Positions 33,834 to 43,646 of a stretch of DNA of 64,000 nucleotides are shown one piece after another; position 1 is the stretch's first letter; each line of letters opens with the position of its first letter. The stretch comes from Bacillota bacterium (lineage in GTDB: Bacteria; Bacillota; Clostridia; Acetivibrionales; DTU013), in the NCBI GenBank assembly GCA_023426125.1, contig JAFABI010000002.1:62001-126000 (forward strand). The letters run 5' to 3'. A program made the translations under genes and the position numbers. The notes below the pieces were generated by a model. It made no database searches. It had not been told where the DNA came from and saw nothing but the letters and a program-made list of their open reading frames with translations.

Positions 33834-34733
33834 ATGAGTGGCATAAGGGAAAGGGGAGCCGACAGGATCTTCAATCTGGTAAATAATACCGTATTGGTAT
33901 TTATTCTGGCTATCGTGCTATATCCGCTTATATATGTGCTAAGTGCGTCAATCAGTAATCCTGATATGGTAATTACGGGCAAAATGTGGCTTTTTCCCAC
34001 AGGGATACAATTTGACGGATATAGAAGGGTTTTTCAGGACAATGACATATGGAGCGGATATAAAAACACTGTAATCTATACCGTAATGGGCACCCTGGTC
34101 AGTTTATTCGTGACGCTTACAACCGCTTATCCTTTATCAAGAAAGGATTTTGTCGGCAGAAATTTCTTTACCCTGCTATTTACTTTTACAATGTTTTTCA
34201 GCGGAGGGCTCATTCCCACCTATTTGCTGGTAAAAGACCTGGGGATGAGGAACACCGTTTGGGTTATGGTATTACTGGGATCTGTTTCCATGTATTATGT
34301 AATAATAGCAAGGACCTTTTTCCAGAACAATATACCGTTGGAGCTGCAGGAAGCTTCCTATATGGACGGGTGCTCAAATACAAGATTATTCCTATCGATT
34401 ATTCTCCCGTTATCCGCTCCCATCATTGCAGTGCTGTCGTTGTTTTACGGAGTAATTCAATGGAACGGCTATTTCACTGCAATGATCTATTTGTCGGATA
34501 GAAAAATGTTCCCATTGCAGTTGATATTAAGAGAAATACTTGTACAAAATCAAATGAGCCTTGAAATGATAAAGACAGGCGAACAGTTTGAAATCATGGA
34601 TAGACAGGCGAAAACAGCAGAACTGATAAAATATGTTGTAATAATCGTATCAAGCCTGCCGATGCTGCTGATGTACCCCTTCCTGCAAAGATATTTCATC
34701 AAAGGGATGATGGTTGGAGCGTTGAAAGGCTAG
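33834..34733 (+). CDS. Oligosaccharide ABC transporter permease (LplC/YtcP type)
   Basis: The 299-aa protein has six membrane helices, the GLIPTYLLVKDLGMRNTVWV segment, the EAA motif LELQEASYMDGCSNTRLFLS and the family end PFLQRYFIKGMMVGALKG. ATG 33834 is 7 bases after GGGAGG; the preceding GTG at 33831 is an alternative. The group II intron relic starts at its stop codon, separating it from the binding-protein gene of the same locus. Confidence 0.94.
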   Translation: MSGIRERGADRIFNLVNNTVLVFILAIVLYPLIYVLSASISNPDMVITGKMWLFPTGIQFDGYRRVFQDNDIWSGYKNTVIYTVMGTLVSLFVTLTTAYPLSRKDFVGRNFFTLLFTFTMFFSGGLIPTYLLVKDLGMRNTVWVMVLLGSVSMYYVIIARTFFQNNIPLELQEASYMDGCSNTRLFLSIILPLSAPIIAVLSLFYGVIQWNGYFTAMIYLSDRKMFPLQLILREILVQNQMSLEMIKTGEQFEIMDRQAKTAELIKYVVIIVSSLPMLLMYPFLQRYFIKGMMVGALKG

Positions 34734-35830
34734 TTACGACACGATGTCGTGCAGATAAATGTTCGAAAGGCTTGATACGACTATGTTTCAAGTATACAAC
34801 GAACCTCTTATTCCGTCAAGCGTAACGCCGATGACCTCATCGTCACAGGTAAGAGCAAGGAACTTTTAGAACAGGAGGTTTTGCCGAAGATAAGGAAATT
34901 TATGGACGAGAGGGGATTGACGCTGTCCGAAGAAAAGACATTGATAACTCACGTTAAAGATGGATTCGATTTTCTGGGGCAGAACACAAGAAAGTATAAA
35001 GGAAAAGTACTGACGAAGCCGGCCAAAAAGAATGTTCAAAGCTTCATGGATGGAATAAGGGAAACAATTGCGAATAATCCAACCTTGAAGCAAGAACAGC
35101 TTATTGGGATGTTAAACCCTAAAATACGGGGGTGGGCGAATTACCACAGACACATAGTATCTAAAGAAACCTTTTCGTATATCGACTTCCAGATATACAA
35201 GGCGCTATGGAGATGGTGCAAGCGCAGGCACCCGAAGAAGGGCAAATGGTGGATAAGTACTAAATACTTTCAAGATATCGGAGCAAGACATTGGGTATTT
35301 GCAGCTAAGAATCAGAAAGGTGAAACAGTGCAACTGATAAGAGCCGCAGATACAAAGATAATACGCCATACGAAGATAAGGCGGGGGGCAAACCCGTACA
35401 ATTCAGAATGGCGGGCCTACTTCGAAGAGCGGGAAGGCGAGATAATGTTTGAAGGAATGTCAGGAAGAAAGGCGCTTAAAAAGATGTGGAGTAAACAAAA
35501 GGGTTGCTGTACCTTATGTGGGGATGAAATCAACAAGGCAAGCGGATGGAAGCTACACATTATCGATGGAAACAAAAAGGAAATAGTACATCCCGAATGC
35601 CACAGCAAGATTCATCCTGAACTGTTAAACAGCGTCGGTTGAGACGCGGCAGCGTCAAGACTCTAAATTGCTTGAGCGGAGTACGGTGAAAGTCGTATGC
35701 TCCGTTCTTAGGGGGGCGACCCTCGGCGACGAGGGAGCCTACCCGGTTTCGCGACCGGCGGTTGTACGGATAACGTTGGAAAGGCCTGATATGACCATGC
35801 TTCAAGTATACGGCGACCGACGCCCGACTT
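34734..35830 (+). mobile_element. Internally deleted group II intron
   Basis: The 3' part is a typical group II ribozyme: domain V at about 35675-35712 (GAGCGGAGTACGGTGAAAGT then GCTCCGTTCT) and a domain VI-like stem after it (ACCCTCGGCGACGAGGGA, then CCTACCC with a likely branch-point A). At the left only about 85 bases of ribozyme-like sequence (ACGACACGATGTCGT hairpin onward) precede the middle of the reverse-transcriptase frame, so most of domain I and the first half of the protein gene are missing. A 45-base segment around 34762 (GAAAGGCTTGATACGACTAT) recurs in altered form near 35780, after the 3' end, hinting at a second intron fragment. It lies between the permease and binding-protein genes of one operon. 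Confidence 0.85.
34815..35642 (+). pseudogene. ltrA: Group II intron reverse transcriptase/maturase, C-terminal half
   Basis: The remaining frame begins at the RT catalytic region. The expected YADD motif reads RNADDLIVTG (34821-34850): Tyr is replaced by Asn through one base. Next are the thumb/maturase X domain (RKFMDERGLTLSEEKTLITH; GFDFLGQNTRKY; IRGWANYHRHI) and a C-terminal HNH-type nuclease domain (CCTLCGDEINKASGW; IVHPECHSKIH). With RT motifs 0-4 gone the protein cannot prime reverse transcription; the X and HNH domains are intact, with a possible internal start at TTG 34881. Confidence 0.9.
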
Positions 35831-35979
35831 GAGGACGTGCAGGACAGGGGGTGTCAATGCAGGTATTCCGGCATTCGCAGGACAGGAGGTGTTTATTATA
35901 ATTCAAAGCAGCAAAGCATAATTACCCGGTGGTTATGAGCATTTTAAAGTCAAAATTTGTCTATGGGAGGAATTTGTAA

Positions 35980-37662
35980 ATGAAAAGGTTTGTAATAACA
36001 CTTGTATGCCTGGCCCTTACAGCAGGGGTATTATCAGGCTGCGGACAGACTGGCACGGGCGGCGCTTCTACAGCCGGGACTACTGCTGTGGCATCAGTTG
36101 CGACAACAGCTGCCGCTGTTCTGGAATACATGAATGTGACAGGGTACCCGATCACGAAAGACAAACTGGTGTACAAGGCCATGGGCCAGATGAATCCGGT
36201 ACAGGGCCCGTGGGGAGAAACTTCGGTAATAAAAAAGATGGAGCAAATCACAAACATAAGCTTTGAGTGGGATACGCCGCTCAGCAACGTGTATGTTGAA
36301 AAAAAGAACCTCACCCTGGCCAGCGGCGACTTCCCGGATATATTCATCGGCAATGCTTTAACCATGAGTGATGAAGAAACTTACGGCGTGCAGCAAAAAA
36401 TATTTATTCCCCTGGAAGACTTAATCGAAAAATATATGCCCAACCTTAAAAAGAGGATGCAGGAAAATTCAAATATTAAAAAAGCAATAACCGCAACAGA
36501 CGGCCATATTTATGCACTGCCGTATGTTGTCCGTACCAGGACCGTAGCGGGAAACATTTTATATATCGATATGGACTGGCTGAAAAATGCCGGCTTACAA
36601 AAACCTGCCACGGTGGATGAACTATATACCGCTTTGAAGGCATTCAAGGAAAGTGATCCGAATAAAAACGGCAAACCCGATGAGATTCCCATGTCGTCGG
36701 TAAAGGGCAAGGACTTTTACGGGAATGATTCCCTGATGCCGATATACGACGGTACAATATTAAATGCTTTCAGCGGCCAGGCAGGAGGCGCCAATTTTGA
36801 CATAAAGGACGGCAGGGTAATATTCAATCCTGTCCAGGCATCCTACAAAGAATATTTGTCATATATGAACAAGGTATATAAGGAAGGCCTGCTGGATAAC
36901 GAAATGTTTACCCAGGAACCTGCAAACATGTATGCAAAAGGCAAGGAAGGAAGAGTGGGAGTAATGACGGCATCGCTTTCAGTGATGGTAAATGCCGATA
37001 AACATAATACCTATGAGCTTCTGCCTCCGCTGACTTCTTCCATGAATGATAAAAAGGTTACAACCGATTGGCCCGGGGTAATCACAAGCTGCTTTGCAAT
37101 AACGAACAAGTGCGAATATCCTGAAGCCATCATGCGATGGGTAGATATGCTCTATGCGAACACGGATGAAAATGTCGAAGGGATTTGCGGATTGTCAATG
37201 TGGATTGGGATTGATAATGAGGACTATACTTATACTGATTCGACAATGACCAGGTTTACTCAGAAATCCAAGGATCCGAACCTTGCACCGTCCGCGTATA
37301 TTGCCAAGCATGTTAGCCCGGGTGCTGCCTCCGGCTTCCCAAGCTGGGTTGTGAGTGATGCGGTGCCGGATGGGAATCCGCTGCTGCTGATAAAGGCGGA
37401 TGAATCAACAAAGCATTATTTTCCCTATATGGCACCCATCTACCCCAATACTGTCCGTTTAAGCGAGAAGGACAACCAGCGCGCAACATTCCTGTGGAAT
37501 GATATAAACTCTTATGTCAATCAAATGACGGCGAAGTTTGTTATTGGTGAAGAGCCCATAAGCAATTTCGACAGCTTTGTGAACAATCTGAAAGCCATGA
37601 GTCTGGACGAACTCACGGAGATTAAGCAGAAAGCTTATGAAAAATGGGTGAGCGCGGAGTAA
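35980..37662 (+). CDS. Oligosaccharide-binding lipoprotein (LplA type)
   Basis: The 560-aa protein has a signal peptide with lipobox LSGC, an Ala/Thr/Gly-rich linker and a large LplA-type binding fold (GDFPDIFIGNAL; DPNKNGKPDEIPMSS; SNFDSFVNNLKAM). GGGAGG precedes ATG 35980. It completes the LplB-LplC permease pair upstream, from which it is now separated by the intron relic. Neighbouring enzymes (a sugar dehydrogenase and a secreted lyase) suggest the ligand is an unsaturated or uronate oligosaccharide. Confidence 0.93.
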   Translation: MKRFVITLVCLALTAGVLSGCGQTGTGGASTAGTTAVASVATTAAAVLEYMNVTGYPITKDKLVYKAMGQMNPVQGPWGETSVIKKMEQITNISFEWDTPLSNVYVEKKNLTLASGDFPDIFIGNALTMSDEETYGVQQKIFIPLEDLIEKYMPNLKKRMQENSNIKKAITATDGHIYALPYVVRTRTVAGNILYIDMDWLKNAGLQKPATVDELYTALKAFKESDPNKNGKPDEIPMSSVKGKDFYGNDSLMPIYDGTILNAFSGQAGGANFDIKDGRVIFNPVQASYKEYLSYMNKVYKEGLLDNEMFTQEPANMYAKGKEGRVGVMTASLSVMVNADKHNTYELLPPLTSSMNDKKVTTDWPGVITSCFAITNKCEYPEAIMRWVDMLYANTDENVEGICGLSMWIGIDNEDYTYTDSTMTRFTQKSKDPNLAPSAYIAKHVSPGAASGFPSWVVSDAVPDGNPLLLIKADESTKHYFPYMAPIYPNTVRLSEKDNQRATFLWNDINSYVNQMTAKFVIGEEPISNFDSFVNNLKAMSLDELTEIKQKAYEKWVSAE

Positions 37663-37771
37663 ATAAATAAAATAGGATCTTAATCGGACAAGGACTGATG
37701 ATTATCTCAGTCCTTGTCTGGCAATGACAGAGAATACCTGTCCTTAAATCATAAAGAAGAGGTGTAAGCTT

Positions 37772-38740
37772 ATGCGTTGTTTGAAGGCAGGAGTCGTAGG
37801 GCTGGGCAGCATTAGCCAAAGATTCATTCTTCCCAACCTTGATCAATGGGAGGACGTTCAAATTGAAGCAATTTGTGATGTAGAGGAATACAATATCAAA
37901 ATAAACAGCGCGAGATACGGGATAAAAAACTGTTTTTTCAACGTTGAGGACATGCTGGAGTCGGTAAAGCCTGATGTGGTTTTTATAGCCGTACCCCCTC
38001 AATATACCTTTGATGTTGCAAGAAAGGTATTGGAGGAGGGTATTCCGGTATATATTGAAAAACCCCCCGGAATAACTTATAAGGAAAGCCTGGCGTTAAA
38101 AAATATGGCTTTGAATTCCAATACACCCTGCATGGTGGCTTTTAACCGGAGATTCATGCCCATGGTCGGCGAAATCAAAAAGCTTTTGCAGGACCTTCCG
38201 CCTATATGGCAGGTTTCCATGGAGTTTAACAAATATGAGCCGCTGGATTTTATTAAAAGGTTTAATACTACGCCGTTAACTGCGACGGTAATTCACGGCC
38301 TGGATCTATTGCGCTGTATGGCAGGTGACATAGAAGTTGTCCAGAGCCTTCAAAGGAGCGACGACTCCCATTTCCCCAATGGGTACCTCGGCTTGCTGAA
38401 GTTTAAAAACGGCGCATACGGCACGTTGAATTGCCATTGGCTGGCTGGAGGAAGGGTCGAACGATATTCCTTCCATGGCCATGGTTATTCAATTTATTTG
38501 TCGCCGCCGGATGAATGCTTATTCTACAGGGATGATTCCTGCCGTAAAATTGAAATGCCCGGTGAGACGCTGGGGGGGATCGGGGCTGGAGAGCTGCACG
38601 GCTTTTCCATGGGCTTTGCCGGAGAAATACGGCATTTTCTGGATGCGGTACTATTGAACAAGCCTATAGAGTCGGACATCGTCAGTGCGGTCGAAACAAT
38701 GAGATTTGTTGATTGGCTTTCAAATAACAACCGGATATAG
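37772..38740 (+). CDS. Gfo/Idh/MocA-family oxidoreductase
   Basis: The 322-aa NAD(P)-dependent enzyme has the Rossmann motif GVVGLGSISQRF at the start, the family EKP motif in PVYIEKPPG, and a C-terminal alpha/beta domain. These enzymes oxidise or reduce sugars, inositols or sugar acids. GAAGAGG lies 9 bases before ATG 37772. It sits between the binding protein and the lyase gene and probably processes the released sugar. The expected catalytic Lys is that of EKP; the other catalytic residues are hard to align by eye. Confidence 0.9.
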   Translation: MRCLKAGVVGLGSISQRFILPNLDQWEDVQIEAICDVEEYNIKINSARYGIKNCFFNVEDMLESVKPDVVFIAVPPQYTFDVARKVLEEGIPVYIEKPPGITYKESLALKNMALNSNTPCMVAFNRRFMPMVGEIKKLLQDLPPIWQVSMEFNKYEPLDFIKRFNTTPLTATVIHGLDLLRCMAGDIEVVQSLQRSDDSHFPNGYLGLLKFKNGAYGTLNCHWLAGGRVERYSFHGHGYSIYLSPPDECLFYRDDSCRKIEMPGETLGGIGAGELHGFSMGFAGEIRHFLDAVLLNKPIESDIVSAVETMRFVDWLSNNNRI

Positions 38741-38822
38741 TTTGACAGGCAGCAATGCGCAAGGATGATCCGTTGGCTTCACTATCGTATGGGATTAGCA
38801 CGAAAAGGAGATGAATCGGTTT

Positions 38823-41800
38823 ATGAAGAGAAGATTTATAAAAATGGTATCCTTACTCAATATTGTAACCGTGATGGTAACGATGTTCATCGTTTTTCCG
38901 AAGGCTGTATTTGCCGCCGGGAATTACAGCATAATTGATAATTTTCCAACAAGCGTCCTGACAAATTGGTCGGGCAATCCAGGCATAACCAATCTGGAGG
39001 CATCGACTACAGCATATGAAGGCTCGTATGGCATGTCTGCCAGTTTTATCATTGACAGTACCCATACACTTTCATATGCCGGAAAGACATTGTTAAATCT
39101 CGACGGAAGTTCATTTAACGGACTTCAATACCGGATAAACGGACCAGGGGTAAATGCCGAATTTAAAGTAAAGGTTATTACGGCTTCAGGGGCGGAGTGG
39201 TCATCCGTTGCTGCGGCGTTCGGGAGGAATAACTGGAAAAGAATTTTCATCCAATGGGCGGATTTCAGAAAAACCTCCGACGGTTCCTATGATGTTGCAA
39301 CGCCTTCGGATATGGCCTCTATAACGGAAATCCGTTTTGAGGTTAACAGACCCAGGGGAGAAATGTCTCCTGCAATAGAAGGTACTTTTTACCTGGACGA
39401 CATCAAGCTTATGGACAATAGGACCGATGATTTTGAAAACGGCATATCAGATTGGTCTGGCGATACATATTCCACAGTTGCGGGTGAAACCGGCACAGGT
39501 AATTATTATCCGGGCATCGGCAATTACAGTGAAGGCGTACAATCCATGAAACTGGCCTATGATTTCGGTTCTCAGCCGGATGGCACAAAATCAACTGTTA
39601 CAAAGGCCTTTTCCGGTACATTGGATGTCCGGGAATTTAACGGTATCTCAATGTGGATTAAGGGTGATAATTCAGGGAATAAACTATCTGCAGCCTTCCA
39701 TACCGCAAACGGAGACGATACATATGAGACAAGAGCTGTCGCAATTGATTTTTCCGGTTGGAAGCAGGTATTCTTTTTCTGGGGGCAGTTTTATAAGGAT
39801 GCATATATTGTACCGGCAAGCGCCGACAAAGCAGACATAGACAGGGTCATGATCAACATAACCAGGCAGGGGGCGGTTGCTTCATCCGATATCTATGTGG
39901 ATTCTGTTGTGTTTACGCACAGGACGGACCTGTTTTCAAATTTGAATCTGAATTTTCCGGGGCTCGGCAGTGTGAAAGCCCAGGTAGACCTGTGCGACTA
40001 TGATTCGGCAAAGACGCAATTGTTGAATTATATGCAGGATACAAGGGTTAAGCCGTCATACTTCTTCAACTGGGATGATAAAACAACCATCATGAATAAT
40101 TTTAATTCAAGCTATCCTTATGAAATCGATAGCATGATAGACAAGGCAGACCTGGCGAAGGATTATGATTTTACCTTTGAAGGGGATCACAGGCAGCTGG
40201 ACCCGGATGGGGACAACGATATCGACTGGTACCAGGGCAATGTGGTTTTTACCAGCTATTTGTCGCGCATGGGGTGGTGGCTGGATTCTGGCAAAAGCTA
40301 CTGGGACAGTTATCTGGCTACACCGGATGAATCCTATGCTGCGGAGTTTACAGCAAATTTACGAGACTTTGTGAGGGATTCGCAGCCTCCCGTATTGAAT
40401 GCCGGAGTAAATAATACCAGTACGCCCAATAATCCTCAGAACTATTATCTGGCAAACGGGAACCTCTGGTATCCGCTGGTGGTAGGTATCAGGCTGGATA
40501 ACTGGACGGCGGCATATGAATTTTTTTCGAAATCCTCGAGCTTTACAGCGGAGGATAATTACTTGTTCATGCAATCCCTGCTGGAACAGGCCGAGTTTAT
40601 TTACGATTATGAAGAAGGGCCCCACAGCGGGAACCATCAACTGATTGAATGCTATGGGCTGTATGTGGTTTCCCTCATGTTCCCGGAATATTCCGGCGCA
40701 ACGCTTTGGAAGACCTTTGCCAAGGATATTTTAATCAACTTTATGGATACATATGTCATGGATGACGGCTTTGAAGATGAAATGACCTTCGGCTATCACG
40801 AATGGACCCTTGACCAAATGTACAAAGCGAAAGCATTAGGGGATTTGAGCTCCGATTCTTTTCCGCCGGAGTATACGGCAAAACTTGAAAAAATGTTTGA
40901 AGTGTTGATGAAAATGATGGATTCAAAGGGGTACATCCCGCCGATAAGCGACAGCGCTCCGTATTACAGGCGCAATTACTTATCCCTGGGAGCAGCGCTT
41001 TTCAACCGGGGCGACTTCAAGTACCTGAGCGATAGTAAGATCAATTCTACTCATTTTTGGACTACGCCTACCTCAGAAATAAATAATCTTGGCAATGTCA
41101 CGGCAGAGGAACCTGATTTCCTTTCAGTAAAATTGGATGATACGAAATATTACTATATGAGGAATCAATGGTTTGACGGCGGAAACAGCCTGATATTTGA
41201 CGGTGCTTCCTACGGCACGCACTTTCATGCGGATGCAATGAATATTATTGCAGCTTCCGATGGAGATCCGCTTATTGTAGATCCGGGAAAAGGCAATTAT
41301 AGCGATTTTGATTACTACCCCAGCTTCTTTGTGTATAATACGCATAATTCCATTCAAACGGACGGCTTGAGAAATCCGGTATATGCAGCTCCTGTAGAAA
41401 GAGCCTGGGAAACCGGGGCAGAGTACGATTTTGTTGATGCCGAAGTGGATTATAGTGCTGTCGGACCTACGCCCGCACCGTATGAGTTGAGGAGAAAAAT
41501 ATATTGGGCGAAGCCTGACTACTGGATCATGAATGATCTGATAACCCCGGCGGACTCCAATTCCCATACCTATGAGCAGGAATTCCATCTGGCTCCGTCC
41601 GCCCTATCCATAAACAGTGCAACGAAAGCGGTCGAGGTAAATGACTTCATCGATAATTTCGAAGAGGCTTCGCTTGCTGTTTACAGCAAAGCAGGCAATT
41701 GCACCATAACAAATGTAAATACCGACAAGTATGAAGGCTTAAGGAGCCTGCAGGTCGATTATGATTTAAATTCAGGGTGGTATACCTGGTTCAGAAAGAA

Positions 41801-43517
41801 CTACCATTATAACGCTCAGTTTACGGAAGGAATAACTTTTTGGATCAAAGGCAATTCCACTTCCAATATCGTAAAACCCTTTATTTTGACTTCATCCGGC
41901 AACTGGGTGGTATCACAGCCCATAAGCCTTAATTATTCGGGGTGGAAAGAGTTCTATATACCCTGGAGGCTGTTCTGTAAAGAAACGGATACGGCTTTTT
42001 ATATGTCCCCTGATAATGCTGCAAATATTACGGCAATCGATTTTCATATCTACGGAAGCGGCACCGGAACCGTATATTTTGATAAAGTGAGATTCTATCA
42101 CGGGTATGCTATCAGTAACTTTGAATCGACACCCATCAACAATTTTGAGGACGGAAGCCTTGCAAATTGGGCTGCGCGCACGGGTACGGTCGCCATAGAT
42201 GCCGTCAATTACCTCAAAGGCGCGAAAAGCATGAAGTTCACCTGTAATTTCAGCAATTCCACGATCGATTATGCAAGGAAAACGCAGACTTACGACGCAT
42301 CGAAGCTGGGAGGCTTCATGGTGGCGGTCAAAGGGACCGAGTCAGCGTTGACATTGCAGCTGTTTGCGGGGACCGGAGCGGTAAACTGGAGGTCATCCAA
42401 AACCTATTCGCTGAATTATGCAGGATGGAGGGTATTCTATTTTCCGTGGAGGGTAATGGCCAGGGAAACGGACAGTACGATTGCAATGACAAATACCGAC
42501 GCAAGGAATATTACTTTTGTTGAAGCACGGATATTTAAGGGGTCTACAATAGATTTGAGTCCGGTGGTATATCTAGACGATATAGCGTTTTTTGACAGTT
42601 TCCAGGAAAAAGATACGACCGAAACGGGGATAGAGACCTGGACGCCGGCAACCGGCAATATGTCGCTCAGCCTTGACGCAAGCAATAAATACGAAGGGAA
42701 TTACTCCATGAAATTAACTTATGCCATGGGTTCCGGTGAAACTGAAGCCGGAGCTGCCAAAACCGGGACATACTATGCTACCAATGATTTGTACGGGGGA
42801 ATTTCCTTAAGGCTGAAGGGAAACGGGGATGCCGGTAACAAACTGAAAATACTGCTAAATAACTACATATCGCCGGATATCTCCCTAAGCGATACAAGCT
42901 GGAGCAATGTGTATATTCCATGGGGTGATTTCAAGCTTGCAAATGATAGTTCCATTTCGATGGGAGAACCGGTTGTGACGGGCATGGAGCTTAGAGTAGT
43001 AAAGAACAGCGGGGCTTCATCGGGAACAATTTATGTGGACAATATCACCTTCATAGGAAAGGAGAAGGCGAATATGACGATTGCGCCTGTTGATCCGTCA
43101 TCCATTGATGAAATCAATATATACCATGGCTGGGTCTATTATAATGCAGGCAGATATGAGAGCGCCCCGTATATAAGGTATAAAAAAACCAATGCAGCCG
43201 GCAATACCAATTTCAATACGGTTATCATTCCCGGGAAGAAAGGCATGTCGCCTGCCGTATCCGTGTCAAACCTTGCCGTAAAGCAAAACGAAGCCGAATT
43301 GACTTCTAATGATGCCCTGGGATTGCAAATCACAATGAATGACGATGCTCATACTTATACCGATTACTATTTCATATCACACAATGGAACGACAGATGCC
43401 AAGAAATATGGCAATTTTTATTACGATGGCAGCAAGGCATACATCAGAAAAACCGACGGCCAGGTTACGAAGACCGTAAAGGACACTGGTTCTGTATTGT
43501 ATGAGTCTCTGGATTAA
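38823..43517 (+). CDS. Giant secreted heparinase II/III-like polysaccharide lyase with split beta-sandwich
   Basis: The 1564-aa protein has a signal peptide (ends near FPKAVFAAG, residue 31). Two CBM-like jelly-roll modules follow (about 33-200 and 203-365, each with an LDDIKLM-like or YVDSVVF-like end), then an alpha/alpha-toroid lyase domain (about 375-765) with His605 in GNHQLIE and Tyr658 in FGYHEW, then a beta-sandwich with His800 and His802 in THFHADAMNI. After EFHLAPSALSI (about residue 930) three more CBM-like modules (940-1416) interrupt the fold; it resumes at MTIAPVDPSSIDEINIYHGW and closes with FNTVIIPG and YGNFYYDGSKAYIRK. AAGGAG is 12 bases before ATG 38823; ATG 38811 overlaps it. 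The substrate is probably a uronate-containing glycan. Confidence 0.88.
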   Translation: MKRRFIKMVSLLNIVTVMVTMFIVFPKAVFAAGNYSIIDNFPTSVLTNWSGNPGITNLEASTTAYEGSYGMSASFIIDSTHTLSYAGKTLLNLDGSSFNGLQYRINGPGVNAEFKVKVITASGAEWSSVAAAFGRNNWKRIFIQWADFRKTSDGSYDVATPSDMASITEIRFEVNRPRGEMSPAIEGTFYLDDIKLMDNRTDDFENGISDWSGDTYSTVAGETGTGNYYPGIGNYSEGVQSMKLAYDFGSQPDGTKSTVTKAFSGTLDVREFNGISMWIKGDNSGNKLSAAFHTANGDDTYETRAVAIDFSGWKQVFFFWGQFYKDAYIVPASADKADIDRVMINITRQGAVASSDIYVDSVVFTHRTDLFSNLNLNFPGLGSVKAQVDLCDYDSAKTQLLNYMQDTRVKPSYFFNWDDKTTIMNNFNSSYPYEIDSMIDKADLAKDYDFTFEGDHRQLDPDGDNDIDWYQGNVVFTSYLSRMGWWLDSGKSYWDSYLATPDESYAAEFTANLRDFVRDSQPPVLNAGVNNTSTPNNPQNYYLANGNLWYPLVVGIRLDNWTAAYEFFSKSSSFTAEDNYLFMQSLLEQAEFIYDYEEGPHSGNHQLIECYGLYVVSLMFPEYSGATLWKTFAKDILINFMDTYVMDDGFEDEMTFGYHEWTLDQMYKAKALGDLSSDSFPPEYTAKLEKMFEVLMKMMDSKGYIPPISDSAPYYRRNYLSLGAALFNRGDFKYLSDSKINSTHFWTTPTSEINNLGNVTAEEPDFLSVKLDDTKYYYMRNQWFDGGNSLIFDGASYGTHFHADAMNIIAASDGDPLIVDPGKGNYSDFDYYPSFFVYNTHNSIQTDGLRNPVYAAPVERAWETGAEYDFVDAEVDYSAVGPTPAPYELRRKIYWAKPDYWIMNDLITPADSNSHTYEQEFHLAPSALSINSATKAVEVNDFIDNFEEASLAVYSKAGNCTITNVNTDKYEGLRSLQVDYDLNSGWYTWFRKNYHYNAQFTEGITFWIKGNSTSNIVKPFILTSSGNWVVSQPISLNYSGWKEFYIPWRLFCKETDTAFYMSPDNAANITAIDFHIYGSGTGTVYFDKVRFYHGYAISNFESTPINNFEDGSLANWAARTGTVAIDAVNYLKGAKSMKFTCNFSNSTIDYARKTQTYDASKLGGFMVAVKGTESALTLQLFAGTGAVNWRSSKTYSLNYAGWRVFYFPWRVMARETDSTIAMTNTDARNITFVEARIFKGSTIDLSPVVYLDDIAFFDSFQEKDTTETGIETWTPATGNMSLSLDASNKYEGNYSMKLTYAMGSGETEAGAAKTGTYYATNDLYGGISLRLKGNGDAGNKLKILLNNYISPDISLSDTSWSNVYIPWGDFKLANDSSISMGEPVVTGMELRVVKNSGASSGTIYVDNITFIGKEKANMTIAPVDPSSIDEINIYHGWVYYNAGRYESAPYIRYKKTNAAGNTNFNTVIIPGKKGMSPAVSVSNLAVKQNEAELTSNDALGLQITMNDDAHTYTDYYFISHNGTTDAKKYGNFYYDGSKAYIRKTDGQVTKTVKDTGSVLYESLD

Positions 43518-43567
43518 GAAGCGGATTCTCACACCGGCAGGCATTTCTTTAACGCTGCGGACATGAA

Positions 43568-43616
43568 GGCCAATCCATCCGGGAGCAAGGTGCGCCCCGG
43601 ATGGATTGGCCTTTTC
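43568..43616 (+). terminator. Strong terminator after the lyase gene
   Basis: GGCCAATCCATCCGGG pairs with CCCGGATGGATTGGCC, followed by TTTT. The reverse strand offers little T-rich sequence, so it mainly serves the plus-strand lyase transcript, although the convergent minus-strand gene ends only 31 bases beyond. Confidence 0.85.
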
Positions 43617-43646
43617 ACAAACGTCAGGACATTTTGCTTTCTTCTT

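Noticed and set aside
35400..35642. Separate HNH endonuclease gene
   Set aside because: The HNH motif is the normal C-terminal domain of the group II intron protein and is continuous with its X domain.
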